DNA from: Carposina sasakii
Taxonomy: Eukaryota; Arthropoda; Insecta; Lepidoptera; Carposinidae
Length of the DNA stretch: 64,000 nt
Direction: 5' to 3'
Assembly: GCA_014607495.2 (NCBI GenBank)
Contig: CP053167.1
Location: 2,294,001 to 2,358,000 of the forward strand
In this document: positions 33,812 to 45,597 of the stretch, piece after piece
Layout of the letters: each line of letters starts with the position of its first letter
Position numbering within the stretch: the stretch's first letter is position 1
The notes under the pieces: generated by a model
What the model saw: only the letters and a program-made list of their open reading frames with translations
The model's database searches: none
What the model was told of the DNA's origin: nothing
Made by a program: the position numbers and the translations under genes

Positions 33812-36207
33812 TTTACAGGCACTACATTGAATCCAGCCTTCTCCTGCAACACTGTCAGCAAATGACTCGCAGCATTCCAGACAAAGGCATTCTTCTTCTT
33901 CAGAACTCGAACTCGTATCTTTTTCTTGTAAAATCTTTCTTTTCACTTGTTTATTTTTATTTGTATCTTTTCTTGTAAAATCTTTTTTTTCACTTGTTTA
34001 TTTTTCTTCGAGACAGCTTTATTTACGAGAGACCATTTTCTTCTTCTTTTTATTTTCTTGTTCCAAAGACAACGCTTCCCTTTCGGGTGTGTCTGTTAAT
34101 ATAGCTGCCTTTCGTCGTTTCCTGCTGGTAACATTACGCAGTCCTGCCTGAGGGAAAGGCCTGATGGATTCCGGAGAAAATGTTGATGGCTGAACAAACA
34201 AGGATGAAGCTGACGTAGATGGTTGAAGCTCAATGTTTGAAGATGGAACTGTACAGGACCTTAATGGCAGACGATCTTTTTCAACAGCAGCTGTAGAAGA
34301 CAACAGTGGGTCACTTGAGGACAGCAAAACTGAGACGGTAGGCAACTGAGGCCCTACTGTAGACGACTGAGAAGGAGATACAGGAGACATACTTGCTGAA
34401 ACAACTGCTACAACTTCGGGCTGCGAAGAAATTAACAAACTTGGTGAACCTGGAGAAATAGGCAACTGGGGCTCTGTAGACATAGGCGGCTGTGACTCAT
34501 TAGGTGCAGAAAACGTTGTTGGATTGTTCGGATTTGGTCGGTCTGTCACAAAACTTGGAGCGAAGTCCGATTCATCAAACACTTCCCGGTTGAACGGGTA
34601 AACCCCGGCTTTTTGAAACCCTTTCGAGATGTTGTTGGGAGTCAGTGCCAAAGGTAAAGCTGTTCGGACGATGCCTGGGATGTCGTGAATGCTCATTGTT
34701 TTTCCTGAGTGGCTACGCATCCATGAATCTTGTGCTGACGATAAATACCGTTTAAACGGCCCGAAAACAGACACGTCTAAGGGCTGCAGCTTATGGGAAC
34801 AATGGGGAGGATACGACAGCATCACTACTCCATTATTTTTCGCTAAATCCAACACTTCCACTGACAAGTGCGAACTGTGATTATCTAGTAAAAGTAAAAC
34901 TGGCGATTCTTTAGTTGGCTTTACATAACTGATGAAATATTTCATAAAAAGCAAGAATTCCGTATCAGTCATCCAGCCGCTTGCATTTCCTGCACCAATA
35001 CATTCTGTTGGCCCATCTCGCACGAAATGATCTTGGTATTTCTTTCTTGGAAATACGAACATTGGAGGTATCGAAGATCCAGTTGCCGAAACAGCTACCA
35101 ACAATGTTACATTAGTTCCTCTTTCAGCAGATGTGACAGATCCGACCAATGTTACCAACCCTACTGTTTTAACAGTAGATTTGCTGTTTTCACATTAATG
35201 TCCATGTTTTCTGTTTCATTCCTATTTTCTACTGTTTTTCAACTACCGCTCAGCGCCACCTATTACACTACTTTGCAAACGCACGCAATGACAACCACTA
35301 CGTAATAAAACGCAATGACACTAGATGGCAGTATCTTCTTTAGTCGGGATTCGAGGGAATTCCCGACCACATTATATGTGTTTGACAATCATATTTTTAT
35401 ACACGGGGAAATCCCAATTTATGAATGACAGCTACACGCCTACTGTATTGCGTATCGTATTGTTTTATAGTCACAACACCTTGTGCTTGGGCAAATCTAT
35501 GAAATCTGCCTTTTTTTCTTTACCTACTGTTTTCTACTGTTTTTTTTAGGCGAGTTGCTGTTTTTTAGTTTTTTGAGGTTGGCAACACTGGATCCGACGT
35601 TTCTTTTCCCTTTGGCTGCAATTATTTTTGAAGGTTTAGTTACGGTCGAGACACCAGTCTCATCAGCATTCTATATAGACGAACCTCTGAATTTGTGACG
35701 ATCTATCACGTGTGCCAATTTATCAAAATATTCACAAACGTTCGTTCGATTGAATGAGGTGGCCCTGCTCAAACTAGTAGCCTCTGGCTTCCTGATAGAG
35801 AGACGGTCATTCCTTGCCAAGAATCCCGTCAGCCAGTCCTTTCCAGCCATCTTGTTTGTGTGCCATATCTCAGGAATCTTATATTTTACAGCGCATTCAT
35901 AAGCTAAGCGACGAACATCTTTAGGGCCTATGCCGTGAAAGATTTGTGCAAGTGTCAGTAAATACTCGCAGAGAGAAGTTTCTTGTTCTTTGTCAAACAC
36001 TAATCTGGGAGTGCCGTAGCCAAATTTTGGCGACTCCGGATTTTGCTTTAACCGATCCATGAATCTCTTCAATGAAGTTCTGCTAATCTCATAGTCACGA
36101 CAAACTTGCCTTAGTGATTTCTTTTCATTTGCGACTAAATCAGCCGCTCGCTTCATCAGCTCAACGGACTTCGTACCACGCTCAGTGGTTTTTTTATAAT
36201 TCCGCAT
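33812..36207 (-). pseudogene. pogo/Tigger-like DDE transposase, interrupted
   Basis: From the ATG at 36207 after an acceptor (TTTTCAG), the first part (to 35671) has a psq-type helix-turn-helix (SLRQVCRDYEISRTSLKRF) and a CENP-B-like domain (KMAGKDWLTGFLARND). The DDE domain follows with NADETG, LLLLDNHSSH and SYPPHCSHKLQPLDV, then a long Ser/Pro-rich linker, a basic KKKKK stretch and an acidic plus cysteine-rich end (SSSSEEEECLCLECC, WIQCSACKK). Three breaks are visible: an in-frame TAG just before NADETG at about 35672, a 444-bp hAT element at 35147-35590, and loss of the last cysteines where it joins the recombinase remnant. The function is cut-and-paste transposition at TA (known for the family); this copy is dead. 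Confidence 0.85.
35147..35590. mobile_element. hAT MITE inserted in the pogo-like transposase
   Basis: The 8-bp duplication GATCCGAC stands at 35139-35146 and 35591-35598. The ends are CAATGTTACCAACC and the complement of CAGTGTTGCCAACC. Subterminal CTACTGTTTT repeats occur at both sides. The ends and repeats match the larger hAT element at 36448. Confidence 0.9.
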
Positions 36208-36376
36208 TCTGAAAATAAAATAGAAATTAATACATAGAATCAAAATAGTTCGTGGGGCTTAAAGGTCCACCGCGGTCCTTTGTGCCCAATGGTAGGTGTA
36301 CTGTTGTTTTAGGTTATGTAGAAAAACAAAGTGATACAAACAAAAAAACAATGTCACTACGTGAAACTTAAATAAA

Positions 36377-37408
36377 TAAATATTCACACGCTTCACAACA
36401 CATTGACCTAGTCCCACACTAAGATCCCAAAGGTCTTGTGTCGTGGGCAGTGTTGCCAACCCCAGCACACGCTAAACTGTAGATATACTAAAAAAAAACT
36501 GTAGAAAACTGTAAATATCAAATTAATAAACAGTAAATCTACAGCTTAATATTTTTATAATTTAATGATGGTAATAAATAGAATACATTTTAGAGAGGCA
36601 ATTAAAAACAAGAAAATTCATGTGATTATCGAAGTTTTAATCAAATTCAATATCAAAAGTCATAAAGATAAAGTAAAAATATGTGTTACCTTTTTTACTT
36701 TTTGCGAGCCATCCACTAAATTTTTCATCGTCGAGCCAAGAATCAATAAATTTTTGCTCGTATCTCACTGCTTTCTTTTTTCTTGCTGGGGATTTGTCAA
36801 CATCTGACTGACTATCATTACTACAGATTTGCATAATCGTAACTTTTTGCTCAACTTATAACGTTTACCGAACAACAAAGAATTTAATCTGACGAATGAC
36901 GGAATGCACAGTCAAGTACAAATATCTCGACTGTCAAAGCATCCGCGGGGATTCTCCAGTAAGAAAAATAGAATGTCAGTAAAACAGACATCGACCGAAA
37001 CAATCTACGACTGTCCAATACTAACGCCATCTATTAAATCGATTGATGACTATTACCTCAGGTTCGATGATAGTTGGTTTTACTGAAGCTCAGTGCACGG
37101 ACTACCACGTAGCAAATAAAGGTGGCGTTAGAATCATAAGCACAAAACTGTAGATATCGAGGCCTAAACTAAAAACTGAGAGAATTTCCAAAAAACTGTA
37201 GATCTACAGTTAAAACTGTAGGGTTGGCTACACTGGTCGTGGGTACTAAGTAACGGTATATAATTACATAGATAAGTATATAAACATCCATGACTCGGAA
37301 ACAAACATCGATATTCATCACATCAATGTTTGCACCTACCGGGATTCGAACCCAGGACCTATGGCGTCGCAGGCAGGGTCACTACCAACTACACCAATCG
37401 GAATCAAA
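36377..37408 (-). mobile_element. tRNA-derived SINE (family 1), split by a hAT element
   Basis: The 3' part is 36377-36447 and the 5' part with B box (GGTTCGAATCCCGG on the minus strand) is 37236-37408. The two halves join at the duplicated GTCGTGGG and together make a normal family 1 SINE. Confidence 0.85.
36448..37235. mobile_element. hAT element, internally deleted, keeping a first transposase exon
   Basis: The ends CAGTGTTGCCAACC and GGTTGGCTACACTG with the 8-bp duplication GTCGTGGG mark a hAT insertion. Inside, on the minus strand (36691-36834), is MQICSNDSQSDVDKSPARKK and then KFIDSWLDDEKFSGWL before a donor (AAAAG-GTAACA). The pattern KF---WL-D--F-GWL is the usual N-terminus of hAT-type BED proteins. 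The rest of the transposase is missing. AACTGTAGA repeats fill both subterminal regions. Confidence 0.85.
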
Positions 37409-37538
37409 TTTAACCGTAACGTTAAGGGCCTATTCAGTGCGATGCGGACCGTCCTCACGCGGATGAGGTTATGCGTCCGTCGCGGATGAATTCGTCGTTC
37501 AGTGCGTTGCGGATCGTGATCGAGAGTGGTACAGTGTC

Positions 37539-39545
37539 ATGGATAAAACTTTGAATTTGGTGATTGCGGCCTATTTATTAAACAACAGAAGACGACGCCA
37601 TGGTAGAAGATTTAATGTGCATCCACTGGTTGAGAAAAGACTTCTTAAAGGAGAATTTGTATCCTTGTTTTCGGACTTGCAGAATGACGAAATGAAATTC
37701 TTCTTATATTTCAAGATGTCCGTTAGGACTTTTGAGGAGTTGCATGCGAAACTGGAGCCCTCTTTAATGCGTTGCGATATATACAAGAAACCCATATGTT
37801 CGCGGGAGCGATTGGCTGTCACAATTAGGTAAGTAGGTACTTAAATAAATGAAAATTTTTTTTTAATTACAAAAATGGTTTATTCAATTTAAATTGTAAT
37901 TATGTAATTAATTACAATGCAGTGTAATCACCGTGTTGCCAGCTTTCTAAAGACTCCTCCACATCACTCCCTGATAAGTGAGGTAAATCGTTGGTAGCGC
38001 TAGCGGTTGTTGCAGATGTGCTGGGCGAGTTCATAGTTGGACCTCTGATTTCCATAGCTAGCTCCAGTATTCTAGTTCGGAATAACAATTTTTTTATAAT
38101 TATCGAAATCGCTTATAATGGGTGCTAGGGAATTGAAAAAACTGCAGTCATCGTCTTTAAGAGTCGTGGACGACGCAGAGTTTGTGGTGGAAGTGTTGTT
38201 CTTTTCTATTATTTTCAATAATTGTGACTCAAATTCTGTCATACATCTCTTTTTTTTTCTCTGCCACGGTTTTGGAGAAGTCCTCACAGGTGTCTGAAAT
38301 GTTTCTTCTGTTGACGACAAGTCCGGGGTCGTGGCAATAGGTAAAATACTTTGCGAGTTTTGCGATGACGTTGAAGCGACATTTTGGGAGCTGTGCGACG
38401 ATGTTGAAGCCATACTTTCATGTGTGGGTTCAAAGTCCTTTGTGTCTTCCAAAACGTCATTATATCGTAAAAAATATACTTCTTTTTGACACCCCCTGCA
38501 GAACCGGACTTTGATGTCTTAAGAATTGCTCTACACTTCATGTATGCATCACGGGCGGTCTTCCATCTTAACTGAACAGCTTTTTCTGTAAATAAAATAA
38601 TATAAATAAATAATAAAACAACACATGCTTATTAACTTATTTAATACACACTTTTTTTGTTGCAGGTACCTGACTACTGGGTCAAGAATGTCTGATTTGC
38701 ATTTAAGTTATCGATTGGGGCAATCGACAATTAAATACATCATTGAAGAAGTATGTTCATTAATATGGGAAATTTTGAAAAACGAATGTCTGCCTGAACC
38801 TGATCCAAATTTTTGGGATAAAATAGCACTTGGCTTTGAAAGGGATGCCAATTTTCCCAATTGCGTAGGTGCCCTTGACGGAAAGCATACCAGAATCACG
38901 TGCCCAAAAGGAAGTGGATCCGTATTTTTCAACCATAAGCAATTTTATTCTATTATTTTACTTGCAATGTGTGATGCCAATTACTGTTTCACCTATGTAA
39001 ATGTAGGGGCTTGTGGCAGCGAAGCTGACGCTAATGTGTTCAAGAAAAGTTCGTTATTTCATAGACTTGAACGAAATGATCTAAATTTGCCACCTCCAAA
39101 ATTATTACCAGGTACATCTATCAACCCACAGCCACATGTCATTGTAGCAGACGCAGCTTTTGGCATTTCCAATACTATACTTCGCCCATACGCGCGTACA
39201 AATTTGACACACACAAAAAAAATATTTAATTACAGGTTAAGTCGTGCACGCCGATACATAGAATCGAGTTTTGGTATATTGACAAACAAATTTGCAATAT
39301 TCCAAAGATCTATCAATGTATCAACATCGTTTGCACAAATTTTAATCAAAGCGTGCTGCATTTTACACAATTTCATTAGAGTACGCGATGGTTATACGGA
39401 AGAAGACGCTATGATTGTAGCTGGATTTACAGATTACAATGCTCGCATTAGTACAAGATCGGGCAATACAATAAGAGATAATTTCGCAAATTACTTTGTT
39501 TCGAATGAAGGATCTGTACCTTGGCAAAATAGTTACATTTATTAG
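37539..39545 (+). CDS. H1 transposase, PIF/Harbinger DDE (spliced, intact)
   Basis: Exon 1 is 37539-37828 (donor AG-GTAAGT) and exon 2 is 38666-39545 (acceptor TTGTTGCAG). Joined they encode 389 residues without a stop. The N-terminus starts MDKTLNLVIAAYLLNN, with a DNA-binding helical part. The DDE_Tnp_4 core follows: FPNCVGALDGKH (first D), PHVIVADAAFG (second D), FNYRLSRARRYIESSFGIL (the E, with the family's N-Y-R-L-S-R-A-R pattern), then KACCILHNF. The length is normal for animal Harbinger transposases. The enzyme cuts and pastes at TWA targets, usually with a partner Myb/MADF protein (known). The partner in this copy has a frameshift, so mobility would depend on another copy. Confidence 0.92.
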
Positions 39546-39761
39546 ATAACACAGATGTTTCAATAAACATTACTTACCGATTTGTTTTTTTTCTTCACCT
39601 GAACTATCTCCGAAATTCGGACAAACAGCTTGGCAAACATCTATCCATGCCTTTAATTTTGCGTCTCTATTTTTATATAAATTGTCGCGGAGATTCCAAA
39701 GACATGGTTGAAGACGTACTTCTTGTATAACCCTCTCGGTTTGCACATTTGACGCAGCCAT
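38072..39761 (-). pseudogene. H1 MADF-domain accessory protein (frameshifted)
   Basis: Exon 1 is 39578-39761 (MAASNVQTERVIQEVRLQPC ... EEKKQI, donor G-GTAAGT). Exon 2 starts at 38585 (EKAVQLRWKTARDAYMKCRA) and together they form a MADF DNA-binding domain ending in KKKYIFYDIMTF. One base appears lost at about 38455, after which the sensible frame continues as EDTKDFEPTHESM in a Ser/Thr-rich tail to 38072. Exon 2 lies inside the transposase intron, and transposase exon 2 lies inside this gene's intron. In Harbinger elements the partner protein helps import the transposase into the nucleus and binds the ends (known for related systems). Confidence 0.8.
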
Positions 39762-40019
39762 GACAAAGACTGTACTTTACGTCCGCTCCGCGCGACTGTC
39801 CGTTGGGCACTGAACAAATACATTGGGACCAAGTATCGTCCGCCCGCGGGCATCCGCGGCGCGGAGGAGCAGCGCGGAGCGATTTCGACCGAGCGCGGAT
39901 AGCTCTCCGCGACGCGGACAGCTCCGCGTCTCACTGAACGCGCTGTAAGGTTTCATACATTTTACCGTCCGTCGCGGACGTCCGCGTAGGTCATCCGCGT
40001 CGCACTGAATAGGGCCTTA

Positions 40020-40979
40020 CACTGCTCTCGGATACGCGCGGGCGTTCTGCGCACTTGACGCGGGCGCGCTCTGATTTCTGTGTTTGGCACGACGCATGCG
40101 CGAACCGCAGCGTCTTTGCTGCGCAGTCGGGCGGTCGAAGGGAGTGGCGGCAAATTCAAAATTTGGCGCGTTATACCGGCAGATTGAATGTAGACATTAT
40201 GACAAACAATAATAAAGTGGTTCCAAACAATAATCACGACTGCGCCATGTATCATTAGTGTTAAATAAACTAAATAAAACAATGTTACAACTTAAACTGA
40301 GTTTTTTATTCGGCCTCCGCCACCTTACAATCTAATTCCCTATGTCTAAATCACTCCCCGCGTCCGGGTCATAGACAATAAAAACCAACCTTTTTAACCA
40401 TAGATAATCCAACCAGATAATCAAACCCATAAGACTGTTTACATCTAGGATACATTTGCCATTACACGTTTTTCAAGAGTTACTACAACTGTTATGCATC
40501 ATTTACATTCAGCCCTGTTGGGACGGGAAGTGAGCAGGGAAGTGGGAAGCGCGAGAATGTAAACAGGTGATTCGCGTTGATGCTGCCGCTGCCGTTGACA
40601 TTGCCCTGCGCTCCCTCTATCGTCGGTTTTTCGCGCGGAAGTCAAAGGACGGTAACGCGAACGCGAGCGAGTGTTTACATTCAGCATTCTCGCTCACTTG
40701 CTGCCGGCATTCCAGCGTGAAAGGACGTGACGTGTTGTTTTCTGTACGGCCAAATTTATAATTTATATTTTTCTTTCTTTTCAAAATACATAAATAATTG
40801 TTTAAACTGAGCAGATATGCTGCCACCGCGATAATCTCGACGTCAGCCATTGTTGCGAGTCATTCAATAAAGAAGTAGGAAGGCTGAATGTGAACACTCG
40901 CTCGCGTCGACGTTGCCGCGGAAATATTTAGAGCAACGTTCACAGCAACAGCAGCGGCAGCGGCAGCGGCTGAATGTAA
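40020..40979. other. CpG-rich flank with repeated inverted motifs
   Basis: The motif TGAATGTAAAC or its complement occurs at about 40500, 40555, 40672 and 40970, with a TGAATGTGAAC variant at 40880. At 40653-40686 and 40880-40915 it extends into inverted blocks with GAGCGAGTGTTTACATTCAGC. These look like subterminal repeats of a further Harbinger-like element (H4) against which H2 inserted. A frame on the minus strand starting at 40850 (MADVEIIAVAAYLL) resembles a transposase N-terminus but stays weak. No complete gene is present. Confidence 0.4.
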
Positions 40980-41875
40980 AGCGCAATACACATTGAGCCC
41001 GCCGGGCCGTCGACATATGTCGGCAACTTTTTGTCGGCGGTCTAGTTGGCGGCTTAACTTATTACAAGTCGGAAAATTTGGTCGGCGGCTTGAGATGAGA
41101 AATTTATTTGGCAGTCAGTGATTGCCGCGTGTCGATAAAGGTTGTGTGGTTGTGTCATATAATTTTGGTGGTGTATCTTCGATAATTCAGTAAATAGAAA
41201 TAATCTCAAAAATGGACGATGGCAGTGATCTGTTGATAGCAGCTTGTGGAATGTTTATTGCTGGATCGCTCCAAAGGGAACGAAGCTGTTGGGTTAGACC
41301 TAGTTTACTGAGTCGCAATTATTATAGCAATCATGACAGATTAAGAGATTTGAAAGCAGATGACTTGATTGTACAAAATCCCATACATTTTAAAACATTC
41401 ATGAAATTAACCAATACCGACTTTGAATATTTATTGAATATTGTTAGGCCGAGAATAGTTAAAAAAGATACAAATTGCAGAATTGCAATTTCGCCACAAG
41501 ACAGATTAGCAATAACATTAAAATACCTGAGTACGGGCGAATCATTCATTAGCCTTTGTGACGTGTTCAAAGTATCTCCTCAAATTATTTCATACATTAT
41601 CCCAGAAGTATGCCAAGCTATAATCGATGGCCTTTCGGAGTATGTAAAGGTAAAATTAAAGGTGCACTCACACACATCAGTCACCGTCAAGTCACCGATG
41701 ACTGATCGGTGACGGTTTGTGTACGCATCCACAAACACCAGTCACCGTCATGTCGTTCGTCAGTCACGTCGCCGGTTTGACTGAAGCATTGTACACATAC
41801 ATCAGTCACGTTACAGGTTGGTCTGTGATTAGGTGTGTGTCACGCTATAGAACAGATACTGCCCTGGCGGATAAA

Positions 41876-44188
41876 ATGCCACGTTTGACTAATACGCAAT
41901 TGGCAATGATCGCATTAATTTTAGATGAAGAAGAAGAGCAACTTGTAAACAGGCGTCGGGTCTGGGTTCAGCTTGGAGAAAGAGAAACAAAGAGGGCGAA
42001 TACGCTACTTTGTACCCCCATTTATTGGCAGATGGCAAAATGTTTTTTGAATATTTTCGAATGTCTGAGAACACTTTTAACTTTTTACTTGCAAAATTAG
42101 AAATATACCTGAAAAAAGAGGATACTCATTGGAGAAAAGCTATTACTCCAAGAGAACGTCTGGTAGTTTGTTTAAGGTAAGTAAAACAATTTTTATTCGA
42201 ATTCTTATTATTATATGTATTATAAAAATCTAATCAGACTATATATTGAAGTTGTTATAATAATTTAAAATATTTTGATTTTGTGTATTGAATTCTGTAG
42301 ACAATTCGGTGACGATGGCGGCATTAGAAGATGCACCTTGGTTCCCATTCCAAGGCTTTTCTATAGGTGTATCGGTGTACGAATTGTTCTCACAGATAGC
42401 GGCACCAATAGTAGATGAATTCGTATTTCTAGACAATTCAATGTTAAGGGCGGCATTAGAAGTGGATTCTTGGTCTTCGGTCCGAGGATGTTCTATAGCA
42501 GTATCGGTGAATGAAGTATTCACCGATGTGGATGAATTCGTATTTCTAGACAATTCAATGTTAAGGGTGTCTTTAGAAATGGATTCTTGGTCTTCAGTCC
42601 GAGGATGTTCTATAGCAGCATCGATGAATGAAGTATTCTCAAAGATTGTGGCACCAATAGTGGATGAACGGCTATTTTCAGATGTACGTACTGTGGGAAC
42701 GGTAAAGCTTTGGAATTCATATTTTTGTGCTAGTCCAAAAAGCTCGCTTTTTGCAAGTGCCAGCTCATATCGTGGTAAAGATTTTAAAATTGGAGTAATA
42801 GCACCCAATAAAAATGCATCAACAGGGTGTTTGAAAGATTCTTCAGTTGTGTTATTTGACTTAATTAGTTGTTCCATGACTACTGCCGCAGCTGTTGGTT
42901 GAGAACATGATTTTGAGCAAGTTTTGTGCGACTTTTTTGGGCGTCGTAAGTGCACAGATACTGCTGATTGAGAAGATTCTGGTGATGGAATTGATGTTGA
43001 CCTAGACGTTGTTGCTCTTGGTTCCATGATTTCCGCTGATTCTTGATTGCCCAATAATTCGTTGTCACATTCTTCAGAAATGTCACTTTCGATGCTTTCG
43101 ATAGTTGGTCTTTCATTTAGGTATGGTTTCAAAAATTGTAATTGGTCGTGGAACTTATAAACTTTAATCTTTTTAGCACTCTGTCCACTCGTGGTTGTCG
43201 ATTTCTTTAAAGTCTTTCTATAAGTGTCTCTTATATTTGCCCAACGTGTCTTGCAGGAAGCACCTGAAAACCCAAACATAAATAAATTAATCATTGTATT
43301 TATTTTTGTTACAGATATCTAACAGCTGGAGAATCCCTAAAAAACATTTCTTTCAGTTTCCGTTTAGGACATAGTACGGTGCAAAAAATTGTTACTGATA
43401 CTTGTGAAATAATAACCTATTTAATGGAAGAATTGTTACCGAAACCGACGACTAGCAGATGGAAAGATATTGCGGACAATATATATAATCTCTGGAGTTT
43501 TCCTAATTGTTTAGGAGCCATCGATGGGAAACATGTCACAATCCAAGCTCCTAACAATACTGGATCATTGTTTTTTAATTATAAAAAAACTTTTTCAATT
43601 GTGCTATTAGCTCTTGTTGATGGTAACTATAATTTTACTGTTGTTAATGTTGGAGCCTTTGGAAAAAATAGCGACGGTGGGATTTTTGCTAATTCTAACC
43701 TTGGAAAATCGTTGGAAAGACAAACTCTGTCGATTCCAAGAAATGCGTTAATACCTGGCACAAATATTGAAACTCCATTCGTTATAGTGGGAGACGAAGC
43801 TTTCCCCTTAAAAAGTTATTTGATGCGACCATACCCAGGACAAAATTTAAATGATGAAAAACGCAACTTTAACTACCGCTTATGTCGAGTCAGAAGAGTA
43901 GTAGAGAACACTTTTGGGATATTATCAAAGAGATTTCAAATATATAACCGAACCATTCAAGCAAAACCAGAAAATGTAGATTTTATTATAATGGCTACTT
44001 GTATCCTTCATAATTTTATAAACAAATATGAGAAGCAATCATATATACCAAACAATCAAGAAAATTCAAATGTTTTCGAGAATCTTCGTAGACAAGCTGG
44101 CAACGCTACCGTAAACGCTTTTGATATAAGAAACAAATTTACAGAATATTTTTGTTCCGAAGTTGGATCGTTGAATGTTACTGAATAA
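41876..44188 (+). pseudogene. H3 transposase, PIF/Harbinger (one frameshift)
   Basis: Exon 1 is 41876-42176 (MPRLTNTQLAMIALILDEEE, then a one-base slip near 41990, after which the proper frame gives EYATLYPHLLADGKMFFEYF and ITPRERLVVCL to the donor AG-GTAAGT). Exon 2 is 43315-44188, after TTGTTACAG, with YLTAGESLKNISFSFRLGHS, FPNCLGAIDGKH, FVIVGDEAFPLKSYL and FNYRLCRVRRVVENTFGIL, ending normally at a TAA. Exon 2 is fully open. The intron holds the second exon of the MADF gene on the other strand, as in H1. Confidence 0.88.
42239..43264 (-). pseudogene. H3 MADF accessory protein, second exon
   Basis: The exon opens after GGTTTTCAG at 43264 with GASCKTRWANIRDTYRKTLK, then YKFHDQLQFLKPYL, the second half of a MADF domain, followed by a long Ser/Thr-rich tail. 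The tail contains about three tandem repeats of roughly 39 residues (AIEHPRTEDQES and NIELSRNTNSST recur). The first exon lies far right and is itself interrupted (49815-49893 and 53559-53599). The exon is open to its stop at 42239. Confidence 0.8.
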
Positions 44189-44271
44189 TTTGATTCAATT
44201 AAAATAATTAACGCATGATATTTATTTTATTTTTCAAATCCGTACCTACAGTTCTGATATTGATTTATACT

Positions 44272-44406
44272 ATCATCCTGTAAATAGAGTGCGGGTTATT
44301 TTGTTCCACCCTGTATAATATAGGTACGTACTTTTTATATCATGCTGTAAATAGAGTGCCGGTTATTTTGTTCCACCCTGTATATTATAGGTACGTACTT
44401 TTTATA
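44272..44406. repeat. Tandem duplication, 67-bp period
   Basis: Two copies of a block running CTGTAAATAGAGTGC to TAGGTACGTACTTTTTATAT, with only a few mismatches. Each copy ends in CCACCCTGTATA-like sequence, so it may derive from a MITE end. Confidence 0.75.
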
Positions 44407-45253
44407 TGTATATCGAGTGAAACAAAGTGACCGACATTCCCCTCATGGGATGATAGTAGGATATACATCAATACAAACAACTTTTACTATGGCGACTTCC
44501 ATGAAATCGTTAAACAAAAACAGCTATATTTCATACATAATATCGTCGTGTTTTTGATTTTACAAAACGACCCATAGTACCTAAAATGCCCACGTGAAGG
44601 CAGGGCAGAGGTGTCGAGCGGGGAGAGAGGGGGCCGTAATAGCGCTATACCATAGAGTAACTAGAGACAGCCTTTATGACCATAAAGTGTCCCCTTTTCT
44701 AATGTCAAGCGGTCATAGTTGGTCTACTTTTAAGCGACCAATTTCAAAAGACATGGTTACATGTCAACATACATACTTATAAGCATACGAAGGGTTAATT
44801 TGATTTTATTGTGTAATAGAAAGTCAATGTTAGAAGTGCATCGCTGAACAATTTTTAATAAATTTTGTAAATTTTCGCAAGAGTTTGCCCAGTTCATTTA
44901 TGAATTCAGGTGTATTAAGGTTCGACATTTGTTGGTTTGTAACTATCATGTGAATCGCATTCGACTTGGAAGAAAAACAAAGCAGAATTCATATGCTTTC
45001 ATCGGTGAGTATAATTCATTGAGTTTTTCAACATTGAGGCAATATATTCTTATAAAGTTCATTAAAGCAATAATTTATCGTAATTCCGGTTGTGCTACAA
45101 GTGTTTTCCTTTGTTAAATTGTCTTAAATACGTAATTTTTTACCCATTTTAATTTATGACGAAAATTGAGGTTATGCATACTAGTGATGTCCAAATATAA
45201 CGATTAAATTAACCTACTCGAGTAAATAATATATTTGTTCTATGCCTTATATA
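44407..45253. other. H3 interior, no supported gene
   Basis: AT-rich filler between the H3 transposase and the Ginger element. The frames here have no known domain. It belongs to the MADF intron of H3. Confidence 0.4.
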
Positions 45254-45597
45254 TGTTACTGTAAAAGCTCGAACTGCAGTAAATCCTAAGATATTCCAGT
45301 AAAACCTAAGATTTACCAATTCCTAATGGTAAATGTCCCAAAAGATTTGCGATTCGAACTTTTACTACCATTCCGTTGGTAAATCTTAGGATTTACATTA
45401 ACGGCACGGTAAATGTTGAAAAACAAAACATGTCATAACGTGCTCAGCGCATCGACTTGTAGCTTGCCGCTCCCGCTACCCGCGCACCGTCTCCGCCAAT
45501 CCGCTCGCCTCAGTCGCTCGTTTGACACGTTTGAACTCGCACGATAAATTGATTTCTAATTGTATTTTTGGTGTTTAAAAGTTATTTGTGAATAAAA

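Larger units (their letters stand above)
37425..40016. mobile_element. PIF/Harbinger element H1
   Basis: The ends GGGCCTATTCAGTGCGATGC and the complement of GCATCC-like TCCGCGTCGCACTGAATAGGGCC are inverted repeats with TTA on both sides (the outermost base is uncertain by one). It carries a spliced transposase on the plus strand and a MADF gene on the minus strand whose exons interlock. CACTGAA and CGCGGA motifs recur in both subterminal regions. Confidence 0.9.
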
